DNA from: Oceanococcus sp964629015 | GTDB lineage: Bacteria > Pseudomonadota > Gammaproteobacteria > Nevskiales > Oceanococcaceae | Assembly (NCBI GenBank): GCA_964629015.1 | Contig: CAZVMN010000008.1 | Span: 1 to 64,000, forward strand | Length of the DNA stretch: 64,000 bases | Reading direction: 5' to 3' | Shown: in pieces, positions 37,065 through 49,223 of the stretch | Position numbering within the stretch: the first letter of the stretch is position 1 | Layout: each line of letters begins with the position of its first letter | The notes under the pieces: model-generated | Databases searched by the model: none | The model's input: the letters and a program-made list of their open reading frames with translations, nothing else | What the model was told of the DNA's origin: nothing | Position numbers and translations under genes: made by a program

Positions 37065-37082
37065 ATACCCCAGCTGGGGTAT
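37065..37082. promoter_or_regulatory. 18-bp perfect palindrome, candidate operator
   Basis: ATACCCCAGCTGGGGTAT is a perfect 18-base palindrome with no spacer. It lies 42 bp upstream of the LuxR-type gene and 72 bp upstream of the divergent exported-protein operon. LuxR-family dimers usually bind 18-20 bp palindromes, so this is a good candidate site for the neighbouring regulator; binding is inferred. Confidence 0.6.
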
Positions 37083-37154
37083 GGGCAACAGCGCCCGCGC
37101 GACGCACACTTTCTGCTGCTTGAATGTGATCTTAGAGCCAGCGGAGTAGAGGGT

Positions 37155-37457
37155 ATGAAAGTCTTAATGCTGAGCCATGTATTCGCGGTGTGCAGCCTCG
37201 CATTGGGCTTGATGACAGCCACCGTCGCACAGGCGCAGGACGATGATGTCGCAGCGGCCTTGGCCGGCATGCGCAGTGATGCGCCAAAGGCGAAGGCGCC
37301 GGAAGACTCATCGGCATTTGGTGGTTTGTTCGGCCGCAAGGTCGAACGCCAGAAAGAACGGGTTGAACAACGCACGGACAGCGAGGCTGATCAGGCGGCG
37401 GATCGGGCTGTGGACAAGACCATGGACAAGGTTTTCAACAAAATTTTCGGAAACTGA
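37155..37457 (+). CDS. Small exported protein with amphipathic C-terminus
   Basis: A 100-residue protein I do not recognise. The signal peptide ends near residue 28 (TVAQAQ). The mature 70 residues are acidic and Ala-rich at first, have an FGGLFGRK turn near 55, and then one long charged amphipathic helix ending DKTMDKVFNKIFGN, able to lie on a membrane or pair as a coiled coil. GAGGG precedes the ATG. It is the first gene of a three-gene run of exported proteins, with the next ATG only 1 nt after its stop codon. Confidence 0.72.
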   Translation: MKVLMLSHVFAVCSLALGLMTATVAQAQDDDVAAALAGMRSDAPKAKAPEDSSAFGGLFGRKVERQKERVEQRTDSEADQAADRAVDKTMDKVFNKIFGN

Positions 37458-37458
37458 T

Positions 37459-38184
37459 ATGACGGATTTGCGTATAGGTATGGCCGCACTTGTGGTCGCG
37501 GCGTGTGGACTGGGTGGCTGTTTTGGCAGCGATGACGGCGCGGCCTCGGATAGCGCGCCAGTGGCAGCGAAAGCCGCGAGTACAAGCTCCAGCAAGCTCG
37601 AAGCCTGTGTGCGTAAGGCGGCCAGTTCGCCCTGCACGCTGTTGGAGAATGCGGCAGCCAGCGATCTTTATCCCGCTGACCTGGAGTTCAAGCCACAGGA
37701 ATACGGTGGAACCTCTTCATGCTCAGCATCTTGGGCTGCGGGCCGTGAGCAGGAGATCCAAGCGGGTTCCATGAAGTTCTCTGGCCCCGTGGACGATACG
37801 CTTGAGCTCAGCGGTATCCGTGAGCTGTCCGATGATCTGGAGCGTGCAGCCAATATGTTCGCAGGGCGATATCGAACCCGCAGCGACGAAGAGAAAGCAA
37901 AGTTGGCCGCCACCGCGGCCGAAGCCGCCAAGAAAGAGGTGGGCGATCAGCACAAGGACATGGCCAACGATCTGGCCAGCAAGTTTGTCAACGCCATTGA
38001 ATACGAGTCTGTTGACGGCGTGGGCGACGCCGCTGCTTGGGGCGGAGTGGGACGTTTCAAGCAGCTTGCTGTGCGCGTCGGGCGTATGGAGTTCCAGTTG
38101 CGTTTGAGTCGCAGCAACCAAGAGCCGGAAGTGATCGCGGATAGCGTGGCGTTGGCAAAAGCCGTGATCGAAGGGTGCCAGTGA
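37459..38184 (+). CDS. Lipoprotein of unknown function
   Basis: A 241-residue lipoprotein. The lipobox GLGGC (Cys at about 20) is followed by a Ser/Ala linker. The body has a Cys pair, ACVRKAASSPC, a third Cys in TSSCSAS and a fourth three residues from the end (EGCQ). A strongly charged helix (EEKAKLAATAAEAAKKEVGD) lies in the middle. The start is ATG 37459, right after the previous stop; the open frame further upstream is out-of-frame shadow. Asp/Ser residues after the lipid cysteine do not clearly show inner-membrane retention. No family recognised. Confidence 0.72.
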   Translation: MTDLRIGMAALVVAACGLGGCFGSDDGAASDSAPVAAKAASTSSSKLEACVRKAASSPCTLLENAAASDLYPADLEFKPQEYGGTSSCSASWAAGREQEIQAGSMKFSGPVDDTLELSGIRELSDDLERAANMFAGRYRTRSDEEKAKLAATAAEAAKKEVGDQHKDMANDLASKFVNAIEYESVDGVGDAAAWGGVGRFKQLAVRVGRMEFQLRLSRSNQEPEVIADSVALAKAVIEGCQ

Positions 38185-38549
38185 TGCGTTGTCTGACTGT
38201 TGCGGCAGGACTGCTGCTGTCTTTCTGTGCGCTGGCTGAAGATGAGTACACGCGGGTTTCCGCGGCAGCCTGTGAGCGCATGAAAAGCTGCGCGATGCAG
38301 AACGTGGATGATGTGCCGCCGGAGTATCGCGACATGATTATGCAGAGCCTGGACTCGATGTGTGCATACTTGCCCAACAGCGATACCGTGCCCGGCTTCA
38401 ATGCGGCGCACCCGATGTATCAGGGCGCTGTTGCCTGCCTGCGCAGCATTGCGGAGTCCAGTTGTGAAAGCCTGGAGGCGCATGACAACAACACGCCGCA
38501 GTGTGATGAAATGCAGCGTCGCAACGATGCCATGACGCTCTACGAATAG
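38184..38549 (+). CDS. Cysteine-rich exported protein
   Basis: A 121-residue protein. The signal peptide ends near residue 18 (CALAED). The mature part carries six cysteines: two in ACERMKSC, one in DSMCAY, two in ACLRSIAESSC and one in QCDEM. This pattern would allow three disulfides in a small helical bundle. The ATG overlaps the previous stop (TGATG), with AAGGG 8 nt upstream, so it is coupled to the lipoprotein gene. No family recognised; periplasmic or secreted. Confidence 0.72.
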   Translation: MRCLTVAAGLLLSFCALAEDEYTRVSAAACERMKSCAMQNVDDVPPEYRDMIMQSLDSMCAYLPNSDTVPGFNAAHPMYQGAVACLRSIAESSCESLEAHDNNTPQCDEMQRRNDAMTLYE

Positions 38550-38550
38550 A

Positions 38551-39201
38551 TCAGCCGTAGACGCTGTCGCTCACAAACGGGTTGCTGACGCGCTCCACAC
38601 CAAAGCGTGACACGGGCCCGTGGCCGGGCACGAACTGCACGTCATCGCCCAGCGGGAAGAGCTTCTCGCGTATCGAGCGGACCAGATCGGCGTGATTGCC
38701 ACGGGGAAAGTCGGTGCGTCCGATGGAGCCCTGGAAGATCACGTCACCAACCAAGGCCAGGTGCATCTCCGGCTGGTGGAATACCACATGTCCCGGGGTG
38801 TGGCCGGGGCAATGGATCACATCGAAGCGCACGTCGCCCACGGTCACGCTGTCGCCATCCTCCAGCCAGCGGTCCGGAGTGAAGGCGCGGCTGGCAGGAA
38901 AGCCCATTTGCTGGGCCTGCATGGGCAGCATGTCGATCCAGAACTTGTCGTCTTTGTGCGGGCCTTCGATCGGAATATCGAGTTTCTCGGCCAGTTCTGC
39001 GACGACCCCCACGTGGTCGAGATGCCCATGGGTCACCAACAGCTTTTCCAGCGTGACACCCTCGGCTTGCACCGCGGCGAGGAGTTGCTCGGGTTCGCCG
39101 CCCGCATCAACCAGCGCGCCACGCATGCTTGTGCTGTCCCAGATCAGGCTGCAGTTCTGCTGAAACGGTGTGACCGGAAGTATCTTGATGCCAAGAGACA
39201 T
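38551..39201 (-). CDS. gloC: Glyoxalase II-like metallo-beta-lactamase hydrolase (YcbL/GloC type)
   Basis: A 216-residue MBL-fold thioesterase, the length of E. coli YcbL/GloC. These hydrolyse lactoylglutathione without the C-terminal glutathione domain of GloB. Metal ligands are in THGHLDH (near 57-63), HCPGHTPGH (near 130), VGDVIFQGSIGRTD and FVPGHGP. It is the last gene of a leftward run behind the GGDEF gene, and its stop lies 1 bp from the convergent Cys-rich gene. Confidence 0.88.
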   Translation of the reverse strand: MSLGIKILPVTPFQQNCSLIWDSTSMRGALVDAGGEPEQLLAAVQAEGVTLEKLLVTHGHLDHVGVVAELAEKLDIPIEGPHKDDKFWIDMLPMQAQQMGFPASRAFTPDRWLEDGDSVTVGDVRFDVIHCPGHTPGHVVFHQPEMHLALVGDVIFQGSIGRTDFPRGNHADLVRSIREKLFPLGDDVQFVPGHGPVSRFGVERVSNPFVSDSVYG

Positions 39202-39248
39202 GGATGTGCTTACGACGGGTGGCCGCCGATGATCGCACAGCCTCCCGA

Positions 39249-40286
39249 TCAGGAGAACAGTTCGAGCGCGCCGGGGGCTTGCAAGCCCGCACCAATCGGG
39301 CCGGTCGGGCGTTCCTGGTATTCACACACCTGATTGCGACCACCGCGCTTGGCTTGATACAGGGCTTGATCAGCGCGACCAACAATATTCGCGACATGAT
39401 CGAAGCGGTCGATCGGCGCAATGCCGATGCTCAAGGTGATGTGCTCAACTTGCGGAAAGTGCGAGCGTTCGATTTTGGCGCGGATGCGTTCGGCCAGGCT
39501 TAAGGCATTTTGTCGCTGACACGGGCTGAGCAAGACGGCGAACTCCTCGCCGCCATAGCGGTAGATTCGGTCCACTGTGCGCAGTGATCCGCGAATCACA
39601 CGAGCGATGAGTAGCAGCACTTCATCACCGATCAAATGACCGTAGCGGTCGTTGATGTGTTTGAAATGATCAGCGTCCAGCATCATCAGCCACCATTGAT
39701 CATGGCTTTTGGGCGCTTGACGTACGCTCTGCGCGATCATCGCGAGTTGCGAGTCGAAAGCCCCGCGGTTGTAAACGCCAGTGAGTGCGTCCAATTCCTG
39801 CTGGTGCAGCAGACGGACGAAGTTGCTGTAGATGGACAGAATGCGGCTGAGAGTTTCGCGACACGATCCGTCCAGCGTACGTCGCTGAATTTCGATGACC
39901 TCAAACAGATGGGTGTCATCGGCAATCGGAAAGTAGTCAATATTCTGACTTTGGGCGGGAAATTGGTGACGTCTTTCGTTGACGCAACGCGCCAGTGCGC
40001 CGGTTGGCAGGATGCCGCGGCGAGGGCGCGCCTCCCATTCCAGTTCTGGTCGATCCTGGGTGTTGCGGACCTCGCAGCGCAGGGGCTCGTTGAGGCGACC
40101 GTTTTTGTCCGGCGTCAAAAAACTGATCGAGGCAATCGGGAACAGATGCGCCAGATTTTCCGCAAAGCGCCGCCGCATCAGTTCTGTGCTGTCGGCGCGG
40201 GTTATCGCACCTATCGCTTGCAAGACCGAAGGGCAATCCGGTTGCAATGCGGAGAGCAGCGTGGATTTTTGAGCAGCTTGCGCCAT
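39249..40286 (-). CDS. Diguanylate cyclase (GGDEF)
   Basis: A 345-residue soluble protein. Residues about 15-160 look GAF-like, with no membrane helix. A helical link leads to the GGDEF domain (about 165-325). The active site is GGEEF at 245-249, with metal Asp in MLDADHFKHIND. RTVD at 236-239, five residues before the active site, is a full inhibitory I-site, so c-di-GMP feedback is expected. It should make c-di-GMP in response to a cytoplasmic signal. It sits 56 bp after ycgL. Confidence 0.9.
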   Translation of the reverse strand: MAQAAQKSTLLSALQPDCPSVLQAIGAITRADSTELMRRRFAENLAHLFPIASISFLTPDKNGRLNEPLRCEVRNTQDRPELEWEARPRRGILPTGALARCVNERRHQFPAQSQNIDYFPIADDTHLFEVIEIQRRTLDGSCRETLSRILSIYSNFVRLLHQQELDALTGVYNRGAFDSQLAMIAQSVRQAPKSHDQWWLMMLDADHFKHINDRYGHLIGDEVLLLIARVIRGSLRTVDRIYRYGGEEFAVLLSPCQRQNALSLAERIRAKIERSHFPQVEHITLSIGIAPIDRFDHVANIVGRADQALYQAKRGGRNQVCEYQERPTGPIGAGLQAPGALELFS

Positions 40287-40342
40287 CTGACCATCACGGA
40301 CACGTGTCCGTGATCGCGTGCAAGCGTTATGCCGCGCGGCGC

Positions 40343-40617
40343 TCAGTCGCCGAAATGCAAGGGCGCGTTGATGCGGCCGTCCGGTGGCATCTGCAGAAAC
40401 AGCCCGTCGCTGTCGAGGCGGCGCATGACCTCAAGAACATCCACACGGGCAAGTTTGCGCTCCGAGTTGAGTTCCAGCTGCATCACTTCGTCAAGCCGCC
40501 CGGCACGTTTGCGCAAGGCTTCCGGGATGTCGTCGAGACTGAGATCGTCGCGCAGATAAATGTACATCTCATCCTGGCGGCTGCAGCGAAGGATGCGACA
40601 TTTCACACTGGCCGTGC

Positions 40618-40621
<4 letters not shown>
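40343..40621 (-). CDS. ycgL: YcgL-domain protein
   Basis: A 92-residue protein with the YcgL pattern: CRILRCSRQDEMYIYL, then DDIPEALRKRAGRLDEVMQL, ending in a short strand-rich tail. YcgL proteins are small, conserved in gammaproteobacteria and of unknown function. The GTG start overlaps the thiC stop (GTGA), which implies coupling to thiC; another GTG at 40606 is possible. Confidence 0.88.
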
Positions 40622-42510
<1,889 letters not shown>

Positions 42511-42589
42511 GACGAATCCGTGAAGTGATCTGAGCGCCTAGTGTAGTGCCTCTGCCCATCTCGGGGCATCCGCCGACCAGGGTGGAGGT

Positions 42590-43123
42590 TTAGCCCGCGG
42601 TTTGGGCAACCCAGTGCAGAGCCGCGAAAATCCGCCAGTCGACAGCGATGCCTTCCGCTTTGCGCGCGAGCAGCCAGCTGTCTACCTCAGCGATCGGGAC
42701 CAGATGTGTGGTGATGTCTTCGCCATCGACGCCGCCACCGGCGCTGACTTGGGTCAATTGGGTCATGCGGAAGTACCAAGCCCATTCGCTGGTCAGACCC
42801 GCCGCCGTGGGGCTGTCGTGCAGACATTCCACGTGACCGGGGCGAAAGCCGGTTTCCTCTTCCAACTCGCGCTTGGCCGCTTCGATTGGCAATTCGTCCT
42901 TGTGCTCATCACCGACCACGCCGGCCGGCAGTTCGATGACCCGCTGATTGACCGCGGGTCTGTCCTGCTCAACCAACACCAGCTCATCGGCGTCCGTGGT
43001 TGCGATCATGAAAGCGGCGCCACCTGCCGCATGGCAGCGCTGCACGTACTCCCAGCGCCCGGTGCGGCGCAGTTCGAGAAAGCGCGCGGTGTACAGGATG
43101 TCAGCGTCAGTGGGTTGGTGCAT
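42590..43123 (-). CDS. NUDIX hydrolase, ADP-ribose pyrophosphatase-like
   Basis: A 177-residue NUDIX enzyme. The 23-residue Nudix box is clear: Gly at its start, then KRELEEETGF supplying the REUxEExGU core. Proline 16 residues after the box (DSPTAAGLTSEW) is typical of ADP-sugar pyrophosphatases. The start is ATG 43123 with CAGG upstream; the open frame extends to 43207 without family match. It is divergent from acs across 86 bp and runs into thiC. Confidence 0.87.
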   Translation of the reverse strand: MHQPTDADILYTARFLELRRTGRWEYVQRCHAAGGAAFMIATTDADELVLVEQDRPAVNQRVIELPAGVVGDEHKDELPIEAAKRELEEETGFRPGHVECLHDSPTAAGLTSEWAWYFRMTQLTQVSAGGGVDGEDITTHLVPIAEVDSWLLARKAEGIAVDWRIFAALHWVAQTAG

Positions 43124-43209
43124 CGGGACCTGCTGATTTTCAGCTTGAAGGACAGTGGTGGGCGAGTATCCTTGGTTGTCTTGCGAGAAGACAAATAACG
43201 AGGCCACCC

Positions 43210-45174
<1,965 letters not shown>

Positions 45175-45222
45175 AGCGAGGAAAGCGTTAAACTGGGCGC
45201 TTCCAGAACACGTACGCCCGCT

Positions 45223-45642
45223 ATGTCTTCCGATAAAGACATCCTTGAGCAACTCGACAGCACGATCAATGCGATCGAGGAACACCGCGACTGGCGTTCG
45301 CGTCAACGTGCCGAGGAGGACACGCGTCTGGAAGCCGCCTGGAAGGAATTGCTTGATGCGGCCAAGCAACTGCGCAGCAAGCTCAAAGACAATCCTAAGC
45401 TGCGCTACTTCAGCATTTCGCGCGATGGTTTGGAGGTGGCGATCAGCTTCCGCTCACATGCGGCCAGCTCCAATCTGATGACCTTTTATCGTCATCATCC
45501 GGAAGGCAAATTTACGACCACCCAGGCCATCTGGTGCCGCGAGCCCGGTCGCGATGAGCGCCGTTTTCAAGCCGCGGCAGATGCCATTCAGCACATGGTG
45601 CGCCATTGCGCCGGCAATTTGGCCGAGCGCAACGGATCTTAG
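45223..45642 (+). CDS. Hypothetical cytoplasmic protein
   Basis: A 139-residue protein without signal peptide or membrane helix. Residues 1-60 are highly charged helix (Glu/Arg/Lys-rich, coiled-coil-like), and 60-135 look mixed alpha/beta (RYFSISRDGLEVAISFR, then TTTQAIWCREPG). I know no family. It lies between acs and the convergent phosphoesterase; coding seems real because the frame is clean and no better frame competes. Confidence 0.6.
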   Translation: MSSDKDILEQLDSTINAIEEHRDWRSRQRAEEDTRLEAAWKELLDAAKQLRSKLKDNPKLRYFSISRDGLEVAISFRSHAASSNLMTFYRHHPEGKFTTTQAIWCREPGRDERRFQAAADAIQHMVRHCAGNLAERNGS

Positions 45643-45656
45643 ATTAGAGCCTTGCC

Positions 45657-46484
45657 TTAAGCCGCGCGCGGCTGAAATTCGATCAAGCGGCTTTCGCTGC
45701 GCCCGATGTTGGCATTGGGCCAATGGATGATGCTGATGTGCCCGTTGTCGTCTTCCACCAGAGCCGAGCAGGATTCCACCCAATCGCCACAGTTGTGATA
45801 GAGCACATCGCCGATTTCGCGGATTTCGGCGTGGTGAATGTGGCCACATACCGCGCCATCCAAGCCGCGTTTTTCGCACTCGCGGGCAACTGACTCTTCA
45901 AACTCGGTCACGATGTTGACGGCCGATTTGACCTTTTGCTTGGCATAGGCCGAGAGTGAAAAGTACGGCATTCCGACGCGGCGGCGCAGGCTGTTGAAAT
46001 GCCGGTTGGCTTTCATCATGCCGTTGTAGACCACGTCGCCAGCCAGTGCCACCCAGCGGTGATAGCGGGTGATCACGTCGAACATATCGCCGTGCAGAAC
46101 CAGCAAGCGGCGACCATCGGCGGTGGTGTGGATGACTTCGTTGGTCAGCTGGATGTTGCCGATTTCCAACCGGTAATCGACAAATTTGCGCAGGAATTCG
46201 TCGTGGTTGCCAGTCACATAGAAGACTTTTGTGCCACGTTTGGCCCGGGTCAGCACCTTGCGTATGACATTGGTATGTTCCTGCGGCCAGTAGAAACTTT
46301 TGCGCAGCTGCCAGCCGTCGATGATGTCACCGACCAGGTAGAGGTATTCGCACTGGTGCTGGCCCAGAAAATCGGCCAAAGCCTCAGCCTGGCAACCTGG
46401 TGTGCCCAGGTGCACATCCGAAATCCAGATGCTGCGAACCTTCCGCTTGGTTTTGCTTTTGCTGTCTTTTGTCATGAGCAGCAT
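45657..46484 (-). CDS. UDP-2,3-diacylglucosamine hydrolase-like phosphoesterase
   Basis: A 275-residue calcineurin-type phosphoesterase with all metal motifs: ISDVHLG near 20, GDIIDGW near 51, GNHDEF near 92, LHGD near 130 and CGHIHHAE near 214. The sequence around them resembles the LpxH2-like branch, which cuts UDP-diacylglucosamine in lipid A synthesis or acts on related substrates. The long helical insert between HGD and CGHIH (about 135-205) is typical. The exact substrate is uncertain. It is divergent from purD. Confidence 0.83.
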   Translation of the reverse strand: MLLMTKDSKSKTKRKVRSIWISDVHLGTPGCQAEALADFLGQHQCEYLYLVGDIIDGWQLRKSFYWPQEHTNVIRKVLTRAKRGTKVFYVTGNHDEFLRKFVDYRLEIGNIQLTNEVIHTTADGRRLLVLHGDMFDVITRYHRWVALAGDVVYNGMMKANRHFNSLRRRVGMPYFSLSAYAKQKVKSAVNIVTEFEESVARECEKRGLDGAVCGHIHHAEIREIGDVLYHNCGDWVESCSALVEDDNGHISIIHWPNANIGRSESRLIEFQPRAA

Positions 46485-46638
46485 GCTACGCGCGGCCGGT
46501 GAACTGTTTGTGACAAAGCGATGACGTCAATGTGACAGCCGCCTCAATGCGCTCGGCATCACCGTGGTTTGCTATCGTATGGCCCTTTTTCGTCGTCGCC
46601 GAGCGGTCGACGACATCCTCTTACGAACACTTACGACA

Positions 46639-47925
46639 ATGAAAGTACTGGTAGTTGGTGGCGGTGGCCGCGAGCATGCATTGGCTTGGAAGCTGGCCGG
46701 TTCGGCGCGTGTGGATGAAGTTCTGGTGGCCCCGGGGAACGCCGGTACCGCCACAGAACCCAAGGTGCGCAACGTGCCGGTCAGCGCCGAAGATGTCGAC
46801 GCGATCGTTGCTTTGGCCGGTGATGAGGCGGTCGATCTGGTTGTGGTCGGCCCGGAAGCCCCGCTCGCGGCGGGTTTGGTCGATCGCCTGCAAGACACAG
46901 GCATTCGCGTCTTTGGCCCAAGCCAGGCGGCCGCCGAGCTGGAAGCTTCCAAAGCCTTTACCAAGGATTTTCTGGCCCGCCATCAGATCCCCACGGCGGC
47001 CTATGGCAACTTTACCGAGCTTGATGCCGCGCTGGATTACCTGGCGGACATGAGCGCGCCGTTTGTGATCAAGGCCGATGGCTTGGCCGCGGGTAAAGGT
47101 GTGATCGTGACCGAGCAGCGCGCCGAAGCCGAAGCGGCCGTGCGCGATATGCTCGAAGGCAATCGGTTTGGCGATGCTGGGCATCGCGTGGTGATCGAGG
47201 AGTTTCTGCACGGTGAAGAAGCCAGTTTTATCGCGCTGGTTGACGGCGAGCATGTCCTGGTGCTGGCATCGTCGCAGGACCACAAACGCATCTTCGACGG
47301 CGACCAAGGCCCCAATACCGGCGGCATGGGGGCCTATTCACCCGCCCCCGTGCTGACTGATCAGGTTGCCCAGACCGTGATGCAGCATGTGATGTTGCCG
47401 ACGGTGCGTGGCATGGCGGCGGAAGGTCGGCGCTTTGTGGGCTTCCTCTATGCCGGGTTGATGATCAACGAGCAGGGTGAGCCGCGTGTTGTGGAGTTCA
47501 ATGTGCGCATGGGCGATCCCGAAACCCAGCCGATCATGTTTCGTCTGAAATCCGATCTGCTTGAGGTGATCGAAGCGGCCATCGATGGTCGTTTGGATCA
47601 GATTGAATTGGATTGGGATCCGCGCAGCAGCGTGGGTGTGGTGCTGGCCGCCGGGGGTTACCCGGACAGCTACGCCAAAGGTGATGTGATCGACGGCCTG
47701 GACAGCGATTTTGAGGCGGATACCAAGGTCTTCCACGCTGGCACACAGCTGGACGACGGTAAGGTCAAGACTTCCGGTGGCCGTGTGCTGTGCGTGTGTG
47801 GTTTGGGTGAGGATCTGGCCCAGGCGCGCGACAAGGTCTACCGTGCGATCCCCCAGATTTCCTGGAATCAGATGCAGTATCGACGTGATATCGGCTCCAA
47901 GGGGCTGGCGCGCACGTCATCCTGA
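46639..47925 (+). CDS. purD: Phosphoribosylamine-glycine ligase
   Basis: PurD makes GAR in the second step of purine synthesis. The 428-residue ATP-grasp protein begins MKVLVVGGGGREHAL and shows IKADGLAAGKGV near 155, EEFLHGEEAS near 190 and FNVRMGDPETQ near 285. The start is ATG 46639; an open frame reaches back 25 codons without family match. No Shine-Dalgarno is evident, so a short leader or leaderless mRNA is possible. purH, its common neighbour, is absent. Confidence 0.96.
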   Translation: MKVLVVGGGGREHALAWKLAGSARVDEVLVAPGNAGTATEPKVRNVPVSAEDVDAIVALAGDEAVDLVVVGPEAPLAAGLVDRLQDTGIRVFGPSQAAAELEASKAFTKDFLARHQIPTAAYGNFTELDAALDYLADMSAPFVIKADGLAAGKGVIVTEQRAEAEAAVRDMLEGNRFGDAGHRVVIEEFLHGEEASFIALVDGEHVLVLASSQDHKRIFDGDQGPNTGGMGAYSPAPVLTDQVAQTVMQHVMLPTVRGMAAEGRRFVGFLYAGLMINEQGEPRVVEFNVRMGDPETQPIMFRLKSDLLEVIEAAIDGRLDQIELDWDPRSSVGVVLAAGGYPDSYAKGDVIDGLDSDFEADTKVFHAGTQLDDGKVKTSGGRVLCVCGLGEDLAQARDKVYRAIPQISWNQMQYRRDIGSKGLARTSS

Positions 47926-47976
47926 GCCATCCTTTTGAGTGATAGGCTTCGCACCCACCTGTGGTGCAATGAACAA

Positions 47977-47991
47977 TTAACCGAACGTTAA
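47977..47991. repeat. Inverted repeat TTAAC-N5-GTTAA before prpC
   Basis: Five-base arms overlap the first base of the prpC ribosome-binding site (AGGAG at 47991-47995). Folding in the mRNA could shield that site, or the repeat could be an operator. The arms are short, so confidence is low. Confidence 0.3.
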
Positions 47992-48003
47992 GGAGTGAGT
48001 GAG

Positions 48004-49155
48004 ATGTCCGAGAATAAAGCCGGGTTCAAGCCTAAGAAATCGGTTGCCCTGTCAGGTGTTGCTGCGGGTAACACAGCCCTGTGTACGGTCGGACGCAGCG
48101 GCAACGATCTGCACTATCGCGGATACGACATCCTGGATCTGGCGGCCAACTGTGAGTTCGAGGAAGTCGCTCATCTGCTGATTCACGGCAAATTGCCGAC
48201 CGATGCGGAACTGGCCGCTTATAAAGTCAAACTCAAAGCGCTGCGTGGTCTGCCGGCTGCGGTTAAGGTCGCGCTCGAAGCCACACCTGCGAATGCGCAT
48301 CCGATGGATGTGATGCGCACCGGCGTGTCGGTGTTGGGCACCGTGCTGCCGGAAAAGGATGACCACAACCATCCGGGTGCACGCGACATCGCCGATCGTC
48401 TGCTCGCCTCACTCGGATCGATGTTGTTGTACTGGTATCACTTCAGCCACAACGGTCGTCGCATCGAAGTGGAAACCGACGATGATTCCATTGGCGGTCA
48501 TTTCCTTCATCTGCTGCATGGCGAAACGCCACGTGACTCCTGGGTCAAGGCCATGCACACCTCGCTGGTCCTGTACGCCGAGCATGAATTCAATGCGTCG
48601 ACATTTACCACTCGCGTGGTGACCGGCACCGGTTCCGATATTTACTCCGCAATTTGCGGTGGTATTGGCGCCTTGCGCGGTCCTAAGCACGGTGGTGCCA
48701 ACGAAGTCGCTTTCGAGATCCAGAAGCGTTATGACACTCCGGATGAAGCCGAAACGGACATTCGCGAGCGTGTTGGCAACAAGGAAGTCATCATTGGTTT
48801 CGGTCACCCGGTGTACACCATCTCTGACCCGCGTAATGAAGTGATCAAACAGGTCGCCAAGGATCTCTCAGCGGAACAGAACAACATGAAGATGTATGAC
48901 ATCGCTGAGCGTCTGGAATCGGTGATGATGGACGTCAAGAAGATGTTCCCGAACCTCGACTGGTTCAGCGCTGTCAGTTACCACATGATGGGTGTGCCCA
49001 CGGCGATGTTTACGCCATTGTTCGTGATTGCACGCACCGCAGGGTGGAGCGCGCACATCATTGAGCAACGCATGGACGGTAAGATTATCCGCCCGAGTGC
49101 GAACTACACCGGGCCGGAAAATCTGTCGTTTGTGGCTATGGACAAACGCGCTTAG
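48004..49155 (+). CDS. prpC: 2-Methylcitrate synthase
   Basis: PrpC condenses propionyl-CoA with oxaloacetate. The 383-residue protein follows PrpC rather than GltA: it starts with KPKKSVALSGVAAGNTA and has LHYRGYDILDLA, catalytic His in GGANEVAFE and GFGHPVY, and ends IRPSANYTGPE. ATG 48004 has AGGAG 8 nt upstream. No prpB, prpD or acnM lies nearby. PrpC-type enzymes also have citrate synthase activity, so it could serve either path. Confidence 0.92.
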   Translation: MSENKAGFKPKKSVALSGVAAGNTALCTVGRSGNDLHYRGYDILDLAANCEFEEVAHLLIHGKLPTDAELAAYKVKLKALRGLPAAVKVALEATPANAHPMDVMRTGVSVLGTVLPEKDDHNHPGARDIADRLLASLGSMLLYWYHFSHNGRRIEVETDDDSIGGHFLHLLHGETPRDSWVKAMHTSLVLYAEHEFNASTFTTRVVTGTGSDIYSAICGGIGALRGPKHGGANEVAFEIQKRYDTPDEAETDIRERVGNKEVIIGFGHPVYTISDPRNEVIKQVAKDLSAEQNNMKMYDIAERLESVMMDVKKMFPNLDWFSAVSYHMMGVPTAMFTPLFVIARTAGWSAHIIEQRMDGKIIRPSANYTGPENLSFVAMDKRA

Positions 49156-49223
49156 TCCGACCAAGGATCTGATCCAAGGGGCACGGATGGCCCGCGCAGT
49201 ATCCACCTGATGAAGGGAATGAT

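Noticed and set aside
45180..45206. Hairpin after acs (GGAAaGCG / CGCTTCC)
   Set aside because: The stem has a bulge and no T tract, so it is not supported as a terminator.
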